DNA of 64,000 nt. Origin: Saprospiraceae bacterium (lineage in GTDB: Bacteria; Bacteroidota; Bacteroidia; Chitinophagales; Saprospiraceae). Below the pieces are notes generated by a model, which ran no database searches, was not told the DNA's origin, and saw only the letters and a list, made by a program, of their open reading frames with translations. The position numbers were made by a program, and so were the translations under genes. Shown here in pieces: positions 10,628 through 19,790 of this stretch. How positions within the stretch are numbered: the stretch's first letter is position 1; each line of letters starts with the position of its first letter. The stretch spans positions 62,001 through 126,000 of the forward strand of contig JAHDFP010000001.1 of the NCBI GenBank assembly GCA_020628095.1, written 5' to 3'.

Positions 10628-11815
10628 ATGGATTTTTATACCCAAATAAATAACGAACTACAACAAATAAAAGAAGAAGGCCTGTATAAGGATGAGCGTA
10701 TCATAACCACACCTCAATCCTCTTCTATCCAAACCACACAGGGCAATGAGGTTCTTAATTTTTGCGCTAATAATTATCTGGGACTTTCCTCAGATCCTAC
10801 TGTGATAGAAGCTGCCAAAAAAACCATAGATACGCATGGCTTTGGGATGTCATCCGTAAGATTCATCTGTGGGACTCAGGATATACACAAGGAATTAGAG
10901 CAAAAAATTGCTTCTTTCGTGGGAACGGAGGACGCTATATTATATGCCGCCGCTTTTGATGCCAATGGTGGTCTATTCGAGCCGCTATTGACTGGTGAGG
11001 ACGCCATCATATCCGATCAGCTCAATCATGCCTCTATTATAGACGGTATCCGTCTATGCAAAGCCAAAAGGTATAGATATAAGAACAACGACATGGCTGA
11101 TCTAGAATCCAAGATCAAAGAAGCTCAGAGCGCTGGAGCCAGAAGAATATTGGTAGCCACAGACGGCGTCTTCTCTATGGACGGCATTATTGCTCAGGTG
11201 GACAAGGTCTGTGAGATAGCACATCGCTATGGTGCACTTGTTATGGTCGATGACTGTCATGCGACGGGCTTCGTCGGAGCAACTGGACGCGGTAGTGCAG
11301 AGCATTGCGGGGTACTGGGCAAGGTCGATATTATTACAGGAACATTCGGTAAGGCGCTAGGTGGTGCATCAGGAGGTTTTACAGCGGCCAAAAAACCTAT
11401 AATAGATATGCTACGTCAGCGATCCAGACCATATCTTTTCTCTAATACTTTGGCACCGTCCATCGTCGGAGCGTCTATTAAGGTGCTGGATATATTGACA
11501 AAAAGTACAGCACTAAGAGATAAGCTAGAAGCTAATACACAAAGGTTCAGATCTGGAATGAATGAGGCAGGATTTGATATTATAGAAGGGACACACCCGA
11601 TTACACCGATCATGCTATATGATGCTAAGCTCTCGCAAGAATTCTCTAATAGACTTTTGCAAGAAGGCATCTACGTCATAGGATTCTTCTACCCTGTTGT
11701 GCCTAAGGAACAGGCAAGAATAAGAGTCCAGATATCCGCGGGTCATAGCGCGGATGATATTGATAGGGCTATTTCTTCTTTTATCAAAGTAGGAAAAGAC
11801 CTTAAGGTCATATAA
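10628..11815 (+). CDS. kbl: Glycine C-acetyltransferase (2-amino-3-ketobutyrate CoA ligase)
   Basis: This PLP enzyme of the alpha-oxoamine synthase family converts 2-amino-3-oxobutyrate plus CoA to glycine and acetyl-CoA in threonine breakdown. Its 395 residues match the usual Kbl length. Visible hallmarks are [10 protein letters not shown] (45-54), SSVRFICGT (75-83), SDQLNHAS (129-136), VDDCHATG (207-214) and the PLP-lysine loop [10 protein letters not shown] with Lys242. The ATG start fits the family N-terminus. It heads a tight operon: the next gene begins 6 bases after its stop. No threonine dehydrogenase gene is seen nearby. Confusion with 8-amino-7-oxononanoate synthase (BioF) or serine palmitoyltransferase is possible, but the [12 protein letters not shown] stretch is typical of Kbl. 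Confidence 0.92.
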   Translation: MDFYTQINNELQQIKEEGLYKDERIITTPQSSSIQTTQGNEVLNFCANNYLGLSSDPTVIEAAKKTIDTHGFGMSSVRFICGTQDIHKELEQKIASFVGTEDAILYAAAFDANGGLFEPLLTGEDAIISDQLNHASIIDGIRLCKAKRYRYKNNDMADLESKIKEAQSAGARRILVATDGVFSMDGIIAQVDKVCEIAHRYGALVMVDDCHATGFVGATGRGSAEHCGVLGKVDIITGTFGKALGGASGGFTAAKKPIIDMLRQRSRPYLFSNTLAPSIVGASIKVLDILTKSTALRDKLEANTQRFRSGMNEAGFDIIEGTHPITPIMLYDAKLSQEFSNRLLQEGIYVIGFFYPVVPKEQARIRVQISAGHSADDIDRAISSFIKVGKDLKVI

Positions 11816-11821
11816 TAATAG

Positions 11822-12166
11822 ATGTCAGATAGCATATCGGATATAAAACTATCTGAGGAGGAATTCCTTACCTTCCTGATGATCTATGTGGCGCATGTCG
11901 ATTATATATATAGTGAGGACGAAATCACCTTTATCAAAGACAAGTCTCATCCTGAGATATATGATCGTATGATCGCTCTATTTTTAGACAACAATGATTT
12001 TTCGAGTATGCGAATTATACTTAAGCACAAATCAGAATACTTTCATACCGAAAAAGAAAAGTCGGAAATATTCGATCTGATAAAAGAAATATTTGAAATT
12101 GATGGAGATTATTCGCGTATAGAAAAATCATTCGTCACCTATTTTGAAAGAATAATAGAATCATAA
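11822..12166 (+). CDS. Small acidic alpha-helical protein, TerB-like
   Basis: This 114-residue protein has no signal peptide or membrane segment and is rich in Glu, Asp, Ile and Phe. Two stretches, YVAHVDYIYSEDEITFI (residues 22-38) and IFEIDGDYSRIEKSFV (about 90-105), resemble the helix, acidic loop and helix elements of the TerB/tellurite-resistance fold. That family is common in Bacteroidota as small proteins of unknown function. The gene sits 6 bases after kbl and 1 base before an SDR gene, so the three are almost certainly co-transcribed. The TerB relation is inferred from pattern alone; the function is unknown. Confidence 0.75.
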   Translation: MSDSISDIKLSEEEFLTFLMIYVAHVDYIYSEDEITFIKDKSHPEIYDRMIALFLDNNDFSSMRIILKHKSEYFHTEKEKSEIFDLIKEIFEIDGDYSRIEKSFVTYFERIIES

Positions 12167-12167
12167 A

Positions 12168-12944
12168 ATGGACTTACAGATTAAGGATAAATTATTTGCC
12201 GTCACAGGAGCCACCAGTGGATTCGGTCATAGTATAGCCAAGTCACTTATCACAGAAGGAGCAAAGGTTATCATCAATGCTCGTAACGCTGAAAAGCTCG
12301 AATCATTTAGATCAGAACATCCCGACCAAATCGAAGTCGTGCAGGGTAATATCACAACGGATGCCGTCATCAGCAAATTGATCAATCACATAAGTCAACG
12401 TCAGCTCGCAGGCATGGTCATCAATGCAGGAGGACCTCCTGCCATGTCCTTTGTCAAGTCCAATATATCAGACTGGGATGATGCCTACGAGCGCGTACTC
12501 AGATGGAAAGTCAAGATCACCAAAGAAATTATTCCAGTCCTTCAAAAAGATAATTACGGAAGACTGGTCTACATAGAAAGTGCCTCTGTCAAGCAACCCA
12601 TAGAAAATCTGGTATTGTCCAATTCCTTAAGACTGGCTGTCGTGGGATTTGTGAAAACGCTCTCTACGGAAGTCGGTGACAAAGGCATCACCATGAATAT
12701 CGTCGCACCAGGTTATCACGCGACACCAGCGATGGATCGTCTTTTCGTCGCCAAGAGCAAAAGCATGGGTATCACTCCTGATGAGGCCCGCGCCTCTTTC
12801 GAAGAAGAAATACTAACGGGTCAGATGGGGCATCCTGATGATCTAGCTTCTCTAGCGACATGGTTATTATCTCCGCACTCCAAGTACATCACAGGACAGA
12901 CCATCGCTATAGATGGTGGATTAGTTAAGGGTGTATTCAGTTAG
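12168..12944 (+). CDS. Short-chain dehydrogenase/reductase with altered catalytic motif
   Basis: This 258-residue Rossmann protein carries the nucleotide motif TGATSGFG (13-20) and NAGGPPA (86-92), and ends with the usual SDR segment TGQTIAIDGG. The active site is atypical. A serine is present in ESAS (137-140), but where most SDRs have YxxxK this protein reads SNSLR (151-155), so both the Tyr and the Lys are replaced. The NAGGPP and SNxxR signatures recall the FabG-like SDR subgroup known to lack the standard tetrad. It is third in the kbl operon, and its stop overlaps the end of the convergent aspartate kinase gene by 4 bases. The substrate is unknown. Confidence 0.88.
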   Translation: MDLQIKDKLFAVTGATSGFGHSIAKSLITEGAKVIINARNAEKLESFRSEHPDQIEVVQGNITTDAVISKLINHISQRQLAGMVINAGGPPAMSFVKSNISDWDDAYERVLRWKVKITKEIIPVLQKDNYGRLVYIESASVKQPIENLVLSNSLRLAVVGFVKTLSTEVGDKGITMNIVAPGYHATPAMDRLFVAKSKSMGITPDEARASFEEEILTGQMGHPDDLASLATWLLSPHSKYITGQTIAIDGGLVKGVFS

Positions 12945-14218
12945 TCTGGAGAACTGACCACCATCTGTATGGTGTCTTGCATCGTTTCTTGTAGTAATAT
13001 AGTTCTGCCATTAACTAGACTATCAATGATACTCTTATAATGATGTCTGACTGTTATAATCTCGAGATTCTTAGTAATCTGAAATCTAAAGTTATCACCG
13101 AGCTTATCGACAAAAGAGTCTAGTGTATCCTCATCAGGGGTTATTATGGCGATAGAAAAATTGACTGCCGCATTGCGCATAATACGCAACTTAATACGCA
13201 ACTCATTGATCGTGGAGAATATGAGACTCAAATGTTCTTCTGCAATAAAAGTGAAATCCTTAGTAAAGATTTGTATTAGCGAAATCTTATCCTGTACCGT
13301 AATGATAGGTGGATACTCTGACATGCCCACATCCGATATGACCGTACCTGTTTCCGATATATCTTGAAATGATTTGACATGCAGTTTGATATTGCGGTTT
13401 TGAATGGGTTGGATGGTTTTGGGGTGGATGACTTTAGCTCCATAATAGGTCATCTCTATCGCTTCGTTATATGACAACTTGGGTATTTTGGATACTTCTG
13501 AAAATTTCTTTGGGTCTGCTGATAATATGCCGGGCACGTCCTTCCATATCGTGATGTCCTTTACATTTAGCGCATAGCCCAATATTGCGGCAGTATAATC
13601 CGATCCTTCACGACCTAAAGTCGTCGTATACCCATCTGATGTCATTCCTAAAAATCCCTGCGTTATGATCACATCATGTAGGGGTAATAATTCACGTATA
13701 ACTTCATTTATACTTGATGCGACACCATCCACATCTACTCTACCCTCTCTATAGGTGTTATCTGTCTTCATGACCTTTCTGACATCTAACCAATAAGCCT
13801 TGTGATTATCAGACCGCAGATATTCAGATATTATAGTGGTAGAAAATAATTCTCCCAGACTTACTATCTGGTCGTATACTAGTAAAGGGTTATTCTCATG
13901 ACTTTGGTTTAGTACAGATGAGGCTTGGTTGATATGAGACTTCAATAACTTTCTGATATGGTCTATATTCAGATCTAATTGCTCGGCTACCTGCTCGTGC
14001 TGTTCTGTGACTTGAGATAAATGCTGCTCCAGATCAGTGTTCGAATTAAGATAAGAATCCGTCACTTTTTCCAGCGCGTTAGTCATCTTACCCATGGCGG
14101 AAATGACAATCACAAGTTTCTTATCATAAGCAGAGATAATAGAAGAGACATTTCTTATAGAGGCTGCATCTTTTACAGATGCGCCGCCAAACTTAAATAC
14201 AGCAATATCTCCTTGCAT
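12941..14218 (-). CDS. lysC: Aspartate kinase (monofunctional)
   Basis: This enzyme phosphorylates L-aspartate, the first step toward lysine, threonine and methionine. The 425-residue protein begins with the ATP-site motif KFGGASV (9-15). It has FLGMTSDGYTTTLGREGSDYTA in the middle, which is the conserved TLGRGGSDxTA region with Glu replacing the second Gly, and a C-terminal half long enough for two ACT regulatory domains. No homoserine dehydrogenase domain is fused. It is transcribed alone and converges on the SDR gene with a 4-base overlap. The upstream 14219-14433 gap is A+T-rich and shared with the divergent oad operon. ACT domains imply allosteric feedback by amino acids, which is family knowledge rather than something visible here. 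Confidence 0.9.
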   Translation of the reverse strand: MQGDIAVFKFGGASVKDAASIRNVSSIISAYDKKLVIVISAMGKMTNALEKVTDSYLNSNTDLEQHLSQVTEQHEQVAEQLDLNIDHIRKLLKSHINQASSVLNQSHENNPLLVYDQIVSLGELFSTTIISEYLRSDNHKAYWLDVRKVMKTDNTYREGRVDVDGVASSINEVIRELLPLHDVIITQGFLGMTSDGYTTTLGREGSDYTAAILGYALNVKDITIWKDVPGILSADPKKFSEVSKIPKLSYNEAIEMTYYGAKVIHPKTIQPIQNRNIKLHVKSFQDISETGTVISDVGMSEYPPIITVQDKISLIQIFTKDFTFIAEEHLSLIFSTINELRIKLRIMRNAAVNFSIAIITPDEDTLDSFVDKLGDNFRFQITKNLEIITVRHHYKSIIDSLVNGRTILLQETMQDTIQMVVSSPD

Positions 14219-14433
14219 ATCAATTATTGTATTTCAAAATTATATTCTGTAATATGAATAATTAACTCTTCCAAAGTAATAATATTTTGCTCTTTTGATT
14301 TTTATAAAATATAATCACTAATTCTAATCTGTTTGTTTTCTTGAGAGGAAACTCTAATCGTTCATTCAAAATAGAATAGAGCACATATACATATATATAT
14401 TTTCTAAATTCGCTTCCTAACCAGATTCAATAT

Positions 14434-14682
14434 ATGGAATCAGATTATAATTTAGGCCTCCAGCTGATGTTGGTAGGCATGTTATCGGTGTTCATGATAT
14501 TAGGTATTGTGGTCGCACTGGGAAGAACATTGATTTTCTTTGTCAATAAGTACGGCGCTGTCCCCATACATCATCAACCTATAAAAAGAGGTATACCTAA
14601 AGAAAACATCGTCGTCCTATCCAGTGTCGTAGATATCGTAACTCAAGGACAAGGTGTAATCAAATCCATCAAAAAACTCTAA
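14434..14682 (+). CDS. oadG: Sodium-pump decarboxylase gamma subunit (OadG family)
   Basis: This 82-residue protein has one N-terminal membrane segment (about residues 8-30, LQLMLVGMLSVFMILGIVVAL) and a short hydrophilic tail. That is the architecture of the OadG subunit, which anchors and assembles the decarboxylase. The call rests on shape, a weak motif match, and its place 10 bases upstream of the alpha-subunit gene and in line with an unmistakable beta subunit. Confidence 0.8.
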   Translation: MESDYNLGLQLMLVGMLSVFMILGIVVALGRTLIFFVNKYGAVPIHHQPIKRGIPKENIVVLSSVVDIVTQGQGVIKSIKKL

Positions 14683-14692
14683 TTCTCGCATC

Positions 14693-16570
14693 ATGGGTAA
14701 AGAAATAAAATTAGGGCTGGTCTATCGTGATATGTGGCAATCTTCTGGTAAGTATATGCCTACCGTAGATCAGTTATGTGCTGTTGCACCTGCCATTATA
14801 GATATGGGCTGTTTTGACCGAGTAGAAACCAATGGTGGTGGATTTGAGCAAATCAACCTACTCAGAGGCGAGAATCCCAACATCGCTGTCCGTAAATGGA
14901 CGCAACCATTCAATGATGTGGGGATAGAAACGCACATGCTCGAAAGAGGACTCAATGGCATACGAATGAGTCCTTGTGCTAAAGATTTGAGAAAACTAAT
15001 GTTCGCTCTCAAGAAGAAGCAAGGGACAGATATATCTAGATCGTTTGATGGTCTCAATAATCCGAGAAATCTTAAGCTATCATTTGAGTATGCCGCAGCA
15101 GGTGGTATGATTCCGCAGGGCGCACTTAGTATAACTTATTCTCCCGTACATACGGTAGACTATTATATTGACTTAGCTAATAAATACATAGAGTACGGTG
15201 CACAAGAGATATGCATCAAAGATATGGCCGGAATAGGACGTCCAGCGTCTATCGGTAAGATGATCAAGGGTATCCGTGATAATCATCCTGATATTATGAT
15301 TACCTATCACGGTCACTCTACGACAGGCTTCTCTATAGTATCTTCTCTGGAGGCGGCTCGCAATGGTGCAGACATTATAGATGTCAGTATGCAACCCTTG
15401 TCTTGGGGAACGGGGCATGCAGATCTCTTATCTATACATGCTATGCTGACTGATGCTGGTTTCCATCTTAAGGATATCAACATGGATGCTTATATGGAAG
15501 TGCGTCGATTGACACAGAGTTTCATGGATGATAGTCTGGGTTATTATATCAATCCACAGAATAGATACCTTAACTCGTTACTTATAGGCCCTGGATTGCC
15601 CGGTGGTATGATGGGCAGCCTCATGGCAGACCTCGAAAAAAATCTTAAATCCATCAACAAGTGGTTGACTAAAAATAGTAAAGAAGAAATATCACAGGAC
15701 GAATTATTAATCAAACTATTCAAAGAAGTAGAACACACTTGGCCTAAGTTGGGTTATCCACCGCTGGTGACACCATTTAGCCAGTATGTCAAGAATCTTT
15801 CTCTGATGAATGTCATGCAGACCATCAAAGGCAAAGAAAGGTTCTCTATGATAGACGAAAATACCTGGGGTATGATACTGGGTAAATCGGGTCAATTACC
15901 CGGTGATGTGGATGACCTATTACTCAAAATGGCCAAAGAACAAAACAGAACATTCTTTACAGATGACCCACAAAGTCTTTATCCTGATGTGCTCGATGAT
16001 TACCGCGCTAAGATGAAGGACAAAGGATGGGATGTCGGAGAAGATGATGAGGAATTATTCGAGTATGCGATGCATCCGCCGCAATATGAAGATTTTAAAT
16101 CTGGCAGAGCCAAAGATAATTTTGAAAAAGACCTAGCTAAAAGAAAAGCTGCGGCCAATATAGAAAGCACCGCAACCACAGCCCTAGCACCTGTTCCATC
16201 CAGCGCATCCCAACCCAAGAGTTTGGTCGTCAGCATAGATGGTCAGAGATATAATGTAGCCATAGAGTATCCTGATACTGCCTCATCGGATAGTGCATTA
16301 TCTGGAGCGGCATCAGTTGCCAACACTTCCACATCAGAAGGCAAATACATCAGCTCTCCACTGGAGGGAAAATTCTTTCTGACTAAAACGCCGTCAGAAA
16401 AAGGAATCAAAGTAGGCGACACTGTCAGCAAAGGTGATACAGTCGCCTATGTAGAATCCATGAAAGTAATAAATGCCATTACATCTTCGGAGTCTGGTAC
16501 GGTGGTAGAAATATTAGTAAATCATGGTGATGACATAGAAGAAGATACACCGCTTATCAAACTCAGCTAA
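14693..16570 (+). CDS. oadA: Biotin-dependent carboxyltransferase alpha subunit with C-terminal biotin domain (OadA-like)
   Basis: This 625-residue protein has a TIM-barrel carboxyltransferase domain followed by an Ala/Ser/Pro linker (about 485-505) and a biotinyl domain. The biotin motif ESMKV has its Lys at residue 591, 35 residues from the C-terminus as expected. CIKDMAG near residue 175 supplies the conserved carboxyltransferase Lys, and HGHST near 205 supplies metal-binding histidines. The N-terminus is unusual: YRDMWQSSGKYMPT replaces the common DTTLRDAHQS form, placing it in a divergent Bacteroidota subgroup. Its substrate could be oxaloacetate or another acid (methylmalonyl-CoA is less likely without separate subunits). 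It lies between gamma and beta subunit genes, so it should work in a membrane sodium-pumping complex. Confidence 0.87.
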   Translation: MGKEIKLGLVYRDMWQSSGKYMPTVDQLCAVAPAIIDMGCFDRVETNGGGFEQINLLRGENPNIAVRKWTQPFNDVGIETHMLERGLNGIRMSPCAKDLRKLMFALKKKQGTDISRSFDGLNNPRNLKLSFEYAAAGGMIPQGALSITYSPVHTVDYYIDLANKYIEYGAQEICIKDMAGIGRPASIGKMIKGIRDNHPDIMITYHGHSTTGFSIVSSLEAARNGADIIDVSMQPLSWGTGHADLLSIHAMLTDAGFHLKDINMDAYMEVRRLTQSFMDDSLGYYINPQNRYLNSLLIGPGLPGGMMGSLMADLEKNLKSINKWLTKNSKEEISQDELLIKLFKEVEHTWPKLGYPPLVTPFSQYVKNLSLMNVMQTIKGKERFSMIDENTWGMILGKSGQLPGDVDDLLLKMAKEQNRTFFTDDPQSLYPDVLDDYRAKMKDKGWDVGEDDEELFEYAMHPPQYEDFKSGRAKDNFEKDLAKRKAAANIESTATTALAPVPSSASQPKSLVVSIDGQRYNVAIEYPDTASSDSALSGAASVANTSTSEGKYISSPLEGKFFLTKTPSEKGIKVGDTVSKGDTVAYVESMKVINAITSSESGTVVEILVNHGDDIEEDTPLIKLS

Positions 16571-16576
16571 ACTAGC

Positions 16577-17782
16577 TTGGAGACATTAAGAAAAATATTC
16601 GAGATGACAGCGATTAGTCAGATCGGTGATGATCCGGGCTGCCTGATCATGCTACTGCTTGCTGGTGTGCTACTATATCTTGGTATTTTCAAAAAATACG
16701 AACCCCTCTTACTCGTACCCATTGGCTTCGGTGTTCTACTCGCGAATTTTCCAGGTGGTCAGATGAATGTCGTCTCAGCCCAAGTATATCCTGAGATTAA
16801 ACAAATGACCATACTGCAAATAGCAGAAAAACACGGCATCATGAATATGCTGTACTATAGTCTTATCAAAACAGGACTGTTGCCACCACTAATATTTATG
16901 GGGGTCGGAGCGATGACTGATTTTGGTCCGCTATTACGTAATTTGAGGTTGGCTTTTTTCGGTGCGGCCGCGCAGCTAGGGATCTTTACTGTCCTTATCG
17001 CGGCTATGGGATTTGGGTTTACACCACAAGAAGCTGGTGCACTCGGAATAATCGGTGGTGCAGATGGTCCTACCGCTATTTACACTTCTATTGTCCTGGC
17101 TCCTCATCTATTAGGGCCTATTGCCATTGCGGCCTATTCTTATATGGCTCTCGTGCCTATCATTATTCCTCTCGTTGTAAGATTTACAATTACCAAAAAG
17201 GAATTAACCATCAATATGAAAAACCAGGATAAACTATATCCACCAAGCTATAAAATCAGAAACCTCAAACTTGTCAAAATTCTCTTCCCTATATCCATCA
17301 TATTATGCGTGGCACTCATCGTACCTGCTGCCACCCCACTCTTAGGCATGCTCTTCTTTGGTAATCTTGTCAAAGAAATAGGGAGTAACACCAATAGACT
17401 ATTTGAGGCGGCATCTAATACCATAATGAATACCTCAATTATATTCCTTGGTCTGACTATCGGAGCTACGATGACAACATCCACCTTCCTTAATACACAG
17501 ACACTATTAATTATTCTGGGAGGTTTCTTGGCTTTCGCCTTTTCTATATCAGGCGGTATTTTCGCTGCGAAGTTGTACAACTTGTTTTCTAAGAAAAAAA
17601 TCAATCCGCTTATCGGAGCAACTGGATTGAGTGCCGTCCCGATGGCCTCCAGAGTGGCTAATGATATCGCACTCAAGCACGACCCAACTAATCACTTATT
17701 GCAATACGCTATGTCTAGCAATATAAGTGGTGTCATAGGATCCGCAGTTGCCGCTGGTATACTTATCAGTTTTCTTTCTTAA
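16577..17782 (+). CDS. oadB: Sodium-pump decarboxylase beta subunit (OadB)
   Basis: This 401-residue polytopic membrane protein decarboxylates carboxybiotin and exports sodium. The family signature GIIGGADGPTAIY lies near residues 155-167, followed by SYMALVPIIIPLV. The C-terminal GLSAVPMASRVAN block is also typical. I keep the TTG start at 16577 because METLRKIF matches the usual OadB N-terminus before the first membrane helix; an in-frame ATG at 16604 is the alternative. The start lies 6 bases after the oadA stop. A hairpin about 100 bases past the stop probably ends the operon. Confidence 0.93.
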   Translation: METLRKIFEMTAISQIGDDPGCLIMLLLAGVLLYLGIFKKYEPLLLVPIGFGVLLANFPGGQMNVVSAQVYPEIKQMTILQIAEKHGIMNMLYYSLIKTGLLPPLIFMGVGAMTDFGPLLRNLRLAFFGAAAQLGIFTVLIAAMGFGFTPQEAGALGIIGGADGPTAIYTSIVLAPHLLGPIAIAAYSYMALVPIIIPLVVRFTITKKELTINMKNQDKLYPPSYKIRNLKLVKILFPISIILCVALIVPAATPLLGMLFFGNLVKEIGSNTNRLFEAASNTIMNTSIIFLGLTIGATMTTSTFLNTQTLLIILGGFLAFAFSISGGIFAAKLYNLFSKKKINPLIGATGLSAVPMASRVANDIALKHDPTNHLLQYAMSSNISGVIGSAVAAGILISFLS

Positions 17783-17875
17783 TAAAAGAAAACTTAACAT
17801 CTCCATTCGTGACCTTTACCGCTTCTTACGTCTTAAAGTTATAAAGAGTAGTTTTTTCATACTGGTTTGATAATG

Positions 17876-17908
17876 AGAAGCTGTCCCTGGAGGCGGCTTC
17901 TTAATTTT
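17876..17908 (+). terminator. Candidate terminator of the oad operon
   Basis: AGAAGC (17876-17881) pairs with GCTTCT (17896-17901), with TCC/GGA inside the loop, and is followed by TTAATTTTATT. It lies between the convergent oadB and DUF2905 genes and slightly overlaps the DUF2905 stop. Confidence 0.4.
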
Positions 17909-18119
17909 ATTGAAAATATCTATAGATTCTAAGCAGAACATTAAATAAGATGCTTACCACAATCATAGAGACCAATGGAAAATAAAACTTGAAATTCTCT
18001 TTTTCGATCTTTATATCTCCAGGAAGATTCCCAAACCATTTTACCGCATTAGGAAAGTATATCATGATTATTCCTAGCATGATAGCTACTATTCCGATTA
18101 TTACAAGCAGTTTACCCAT
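17907..18119 (-). CDS. DUF2905 small inner-membrane protein
   Basis: This 70-residue protein has two membrane segments (about 4-22 and 46-64) joined by a hydrophilic loop containing WFGNLPGDIKIEKENFKFYFP. That loop is the hallmark of DUF2905, a widespread family of unknown function. It is transcribed alone toward oadB. Confidence 0.88.
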   Translation of the reverse strand: MGKLLVIIGIVAIMLGIIMIYFPNAVKWFGNLPGDIKIEKENFKFYFPLVSMIVVSILFNVLLRIYRYFQ

Positions 18120-18380
18120 AGATAGATTTTTTGTAGTCTAAATAAATAACTAAGGCAATATAGCTGACATTAAATTACTACAAGTGTAGAGCATCTATAG
18201 GGTCTAAGTACTTAATTTGTAGTCACGTTTAACCCAAAGAATTGTTCCGAGTAAACTTTTGAAATATTTTGTAGTGTACGTGTAGGGCTGGCATAGAATT
18301 TGTCATAAGGAGTAGAGAACACATTATTTAACCTGGTAATGTGTTGTTCTAGAAACCTTAAACTATTGAATTTACTGAGA

Positions 18381-19724
18381 ATGAGACTTAACCTAGTATT
18401 GAGTATAATATTATCTGTGACCTTGTGGTCCTGTGCGGATGATGCAATAGATCCCACAGACCAGTTGGACTATGAGTTAGGCAAAGTGCTTGATTCGTAT
18501 TCTATGACTGGGTCTAAAGATTATTATATATTACCTGACCAATCCAGTGGGGATCGTGTACCAGAAGATCCTAAAAATCCACTTAGCCCAGATAAAATTG
18601 CCTTGGGCAAATTCTTATTTTTCGAGACTGGCATTGCTTTAGATGCAAAGTATTCTGATGGAATGGGTACTTATTCTTGCGCGACTTGTCATATACCAGA
18701 GGCTGGTTTCAGACCTGGATTTATGCAAGGTATTGCTGATGGAGGAATGGGTTTTGGTTACAATGGCGAGGGTCGTATCATGAATGAATCTTATTCTGAA
18801 GAAGATCTAGATGTACAATCAGCCAGACCGCTATCTCTTATTAATGTCGCATTCGTCAAAAATACCTCTTGGAATGGATCATTCGGGTCTACTGGAGTAA
18901 ATATAGGCACAGAGGATCAATGGGGTAATGATGAGGGCACTAGAAGAAATAGTCTTGGATACGAAGGAATAGAAACTCAAAATATAGAAGGACTCCACAC
19001 GCATAGAATGAAAATTACTCCTGAGATTGCTGAGGAGCTAGGATACAAAGAGCTGTTCGATAAGTCTTTTCCTCATATTGACGAAAAGTTTAGATACAAT
19101 AATAGAATGGCATCATTCGCCATATCAGCATATCTCCGCACGATTATATCTAATGAAGCCCCTTTTCAGGATTGGCTCAAGGGAGATTCTGGTGCGATGA
19201 GTGATAGAGAAAAGAAAGGTGCCATACTGTTTTTCGGTAAGGCTAATTGTAACAGTTGCCACTACGAGAAGAACCTTGGTTCTCACGAGTTCCATGCCCT
19301 CGGTGTGAAAGATATGGACCAACATCCTGGTGCTTTCAATCCAAGGCCAAATGATAAGAGAAACTTTGGTAGAGGAGGATTTACTAATAATCCAGAGGAG
19401 TTGTATCAGTTCAAAGTACCAGGTCTATATAATTCTTCTGATACGGAATTTTATTTCCATGGATCAAGCAAAACATCTCTCAGAGAGGTTATCGAATATA
19501 AAATCAACGCGGAGAAAGAAAATGATCGTGTCCCACAATCACAAATGTCGCCAAAACTAAGAAAAATAGACTTGACAGATGAGGAGATAGATGACCTAGT
19601 ACTTTTCTTAGAGAAAAGTCTCAGAGACACGCATCTACAGAGATACAAACCGGATTATATCAAGTCTGGAAACTGTTTCCCTAATAATGATTACATATCA
19701 CAGGAAGAACTAAGCTGTAACTGA
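18381..19724 (+). CDS. Dihaem cytochrome c peroxidase family lipoprotein, copy 1
   Basis: This cytochrome c peroxidase/MauG-type protein has two c-haem sites, CATCH near residue 95 and CNSCH near residue 290. It has a conserved ARPLSLINVAF block and a C-terminal SQMSPKL segment that could supply a haem-ligand Met. I start at the ATG at 18381 because it gives a lipoprotein-like signal ending WSCADD; an upstream in-frame ATG at 18339 adds 14 residues that fit no signal. The family reduces peroxide or oxidises protein targets in the periplasm. A close paralogue follows at 20882, and both end in a similar CFPNND...LxCN tail. Confidence 0.88.
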   Translation: MRLNLVLSIILSVTLWSCADDAIDPTDQLDYELGKVLDSYSMTGSKDYYILPDQSSGDRVPEDPKNPLSPDKIALGKFLFFETGIALDAKYSDGMGTYSCATCHIPEAGFRPGFMQGIADGGMGFGYNGEGRIMNESYSEEDLDVQSARPLSLINVAFVKNTSWNGSFGSTGVNIGTEDQWGNDEGTRRNSLGYEGIETQNIEGLHTHRMKITPEIAEELGYKELFDKSFPHIDEKFRYNNRMASFAISAYLRTIISNEAPFQDWLKGDSGAMSDREKKGAILFFGKANCNSCHYEKNLGSHEFHALGVKDMDQHPGAFNPRPNDKRNFGRGGFTNNPEELYQFKVPGLYNSSDTEFYFHGSSKTSLREVIEYKINAEKENDRVPQSQMSPKLRKIDLTDEEIDDLVLFLEKSLRDTHLQRYKPDYIKSGNCFPNNDYISQEELSCN

Positions 19725-19736
19725 TAGAAGGCACAA

Positions 19737-19790
19737 GGGGGTATATAGACCTGATTGCGATAACAGTAGTCAGGGTTAATAATTACCCCC
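19737..19790. terminator. Candidate bidirectional terminator
   Basis: GGGGGTA (19737-19743) pairs with TACCCCC (19784-19790), with a further CCTGA/TCAGG pairing inside (19750-19754 with 19770-19774). It lies between convergent genes and overlaps the last codons of the minus-strand nucleotidyltransferase. No strong U-run is present. Confidence 0.3.

Noticed and set aside
18120-18380. Possible small RNA or tRNA in the gap before the first peroxidase gene
   Set aside because: No cloverleaf, no strong hairpin with a U-run and no recognised motif were seen.
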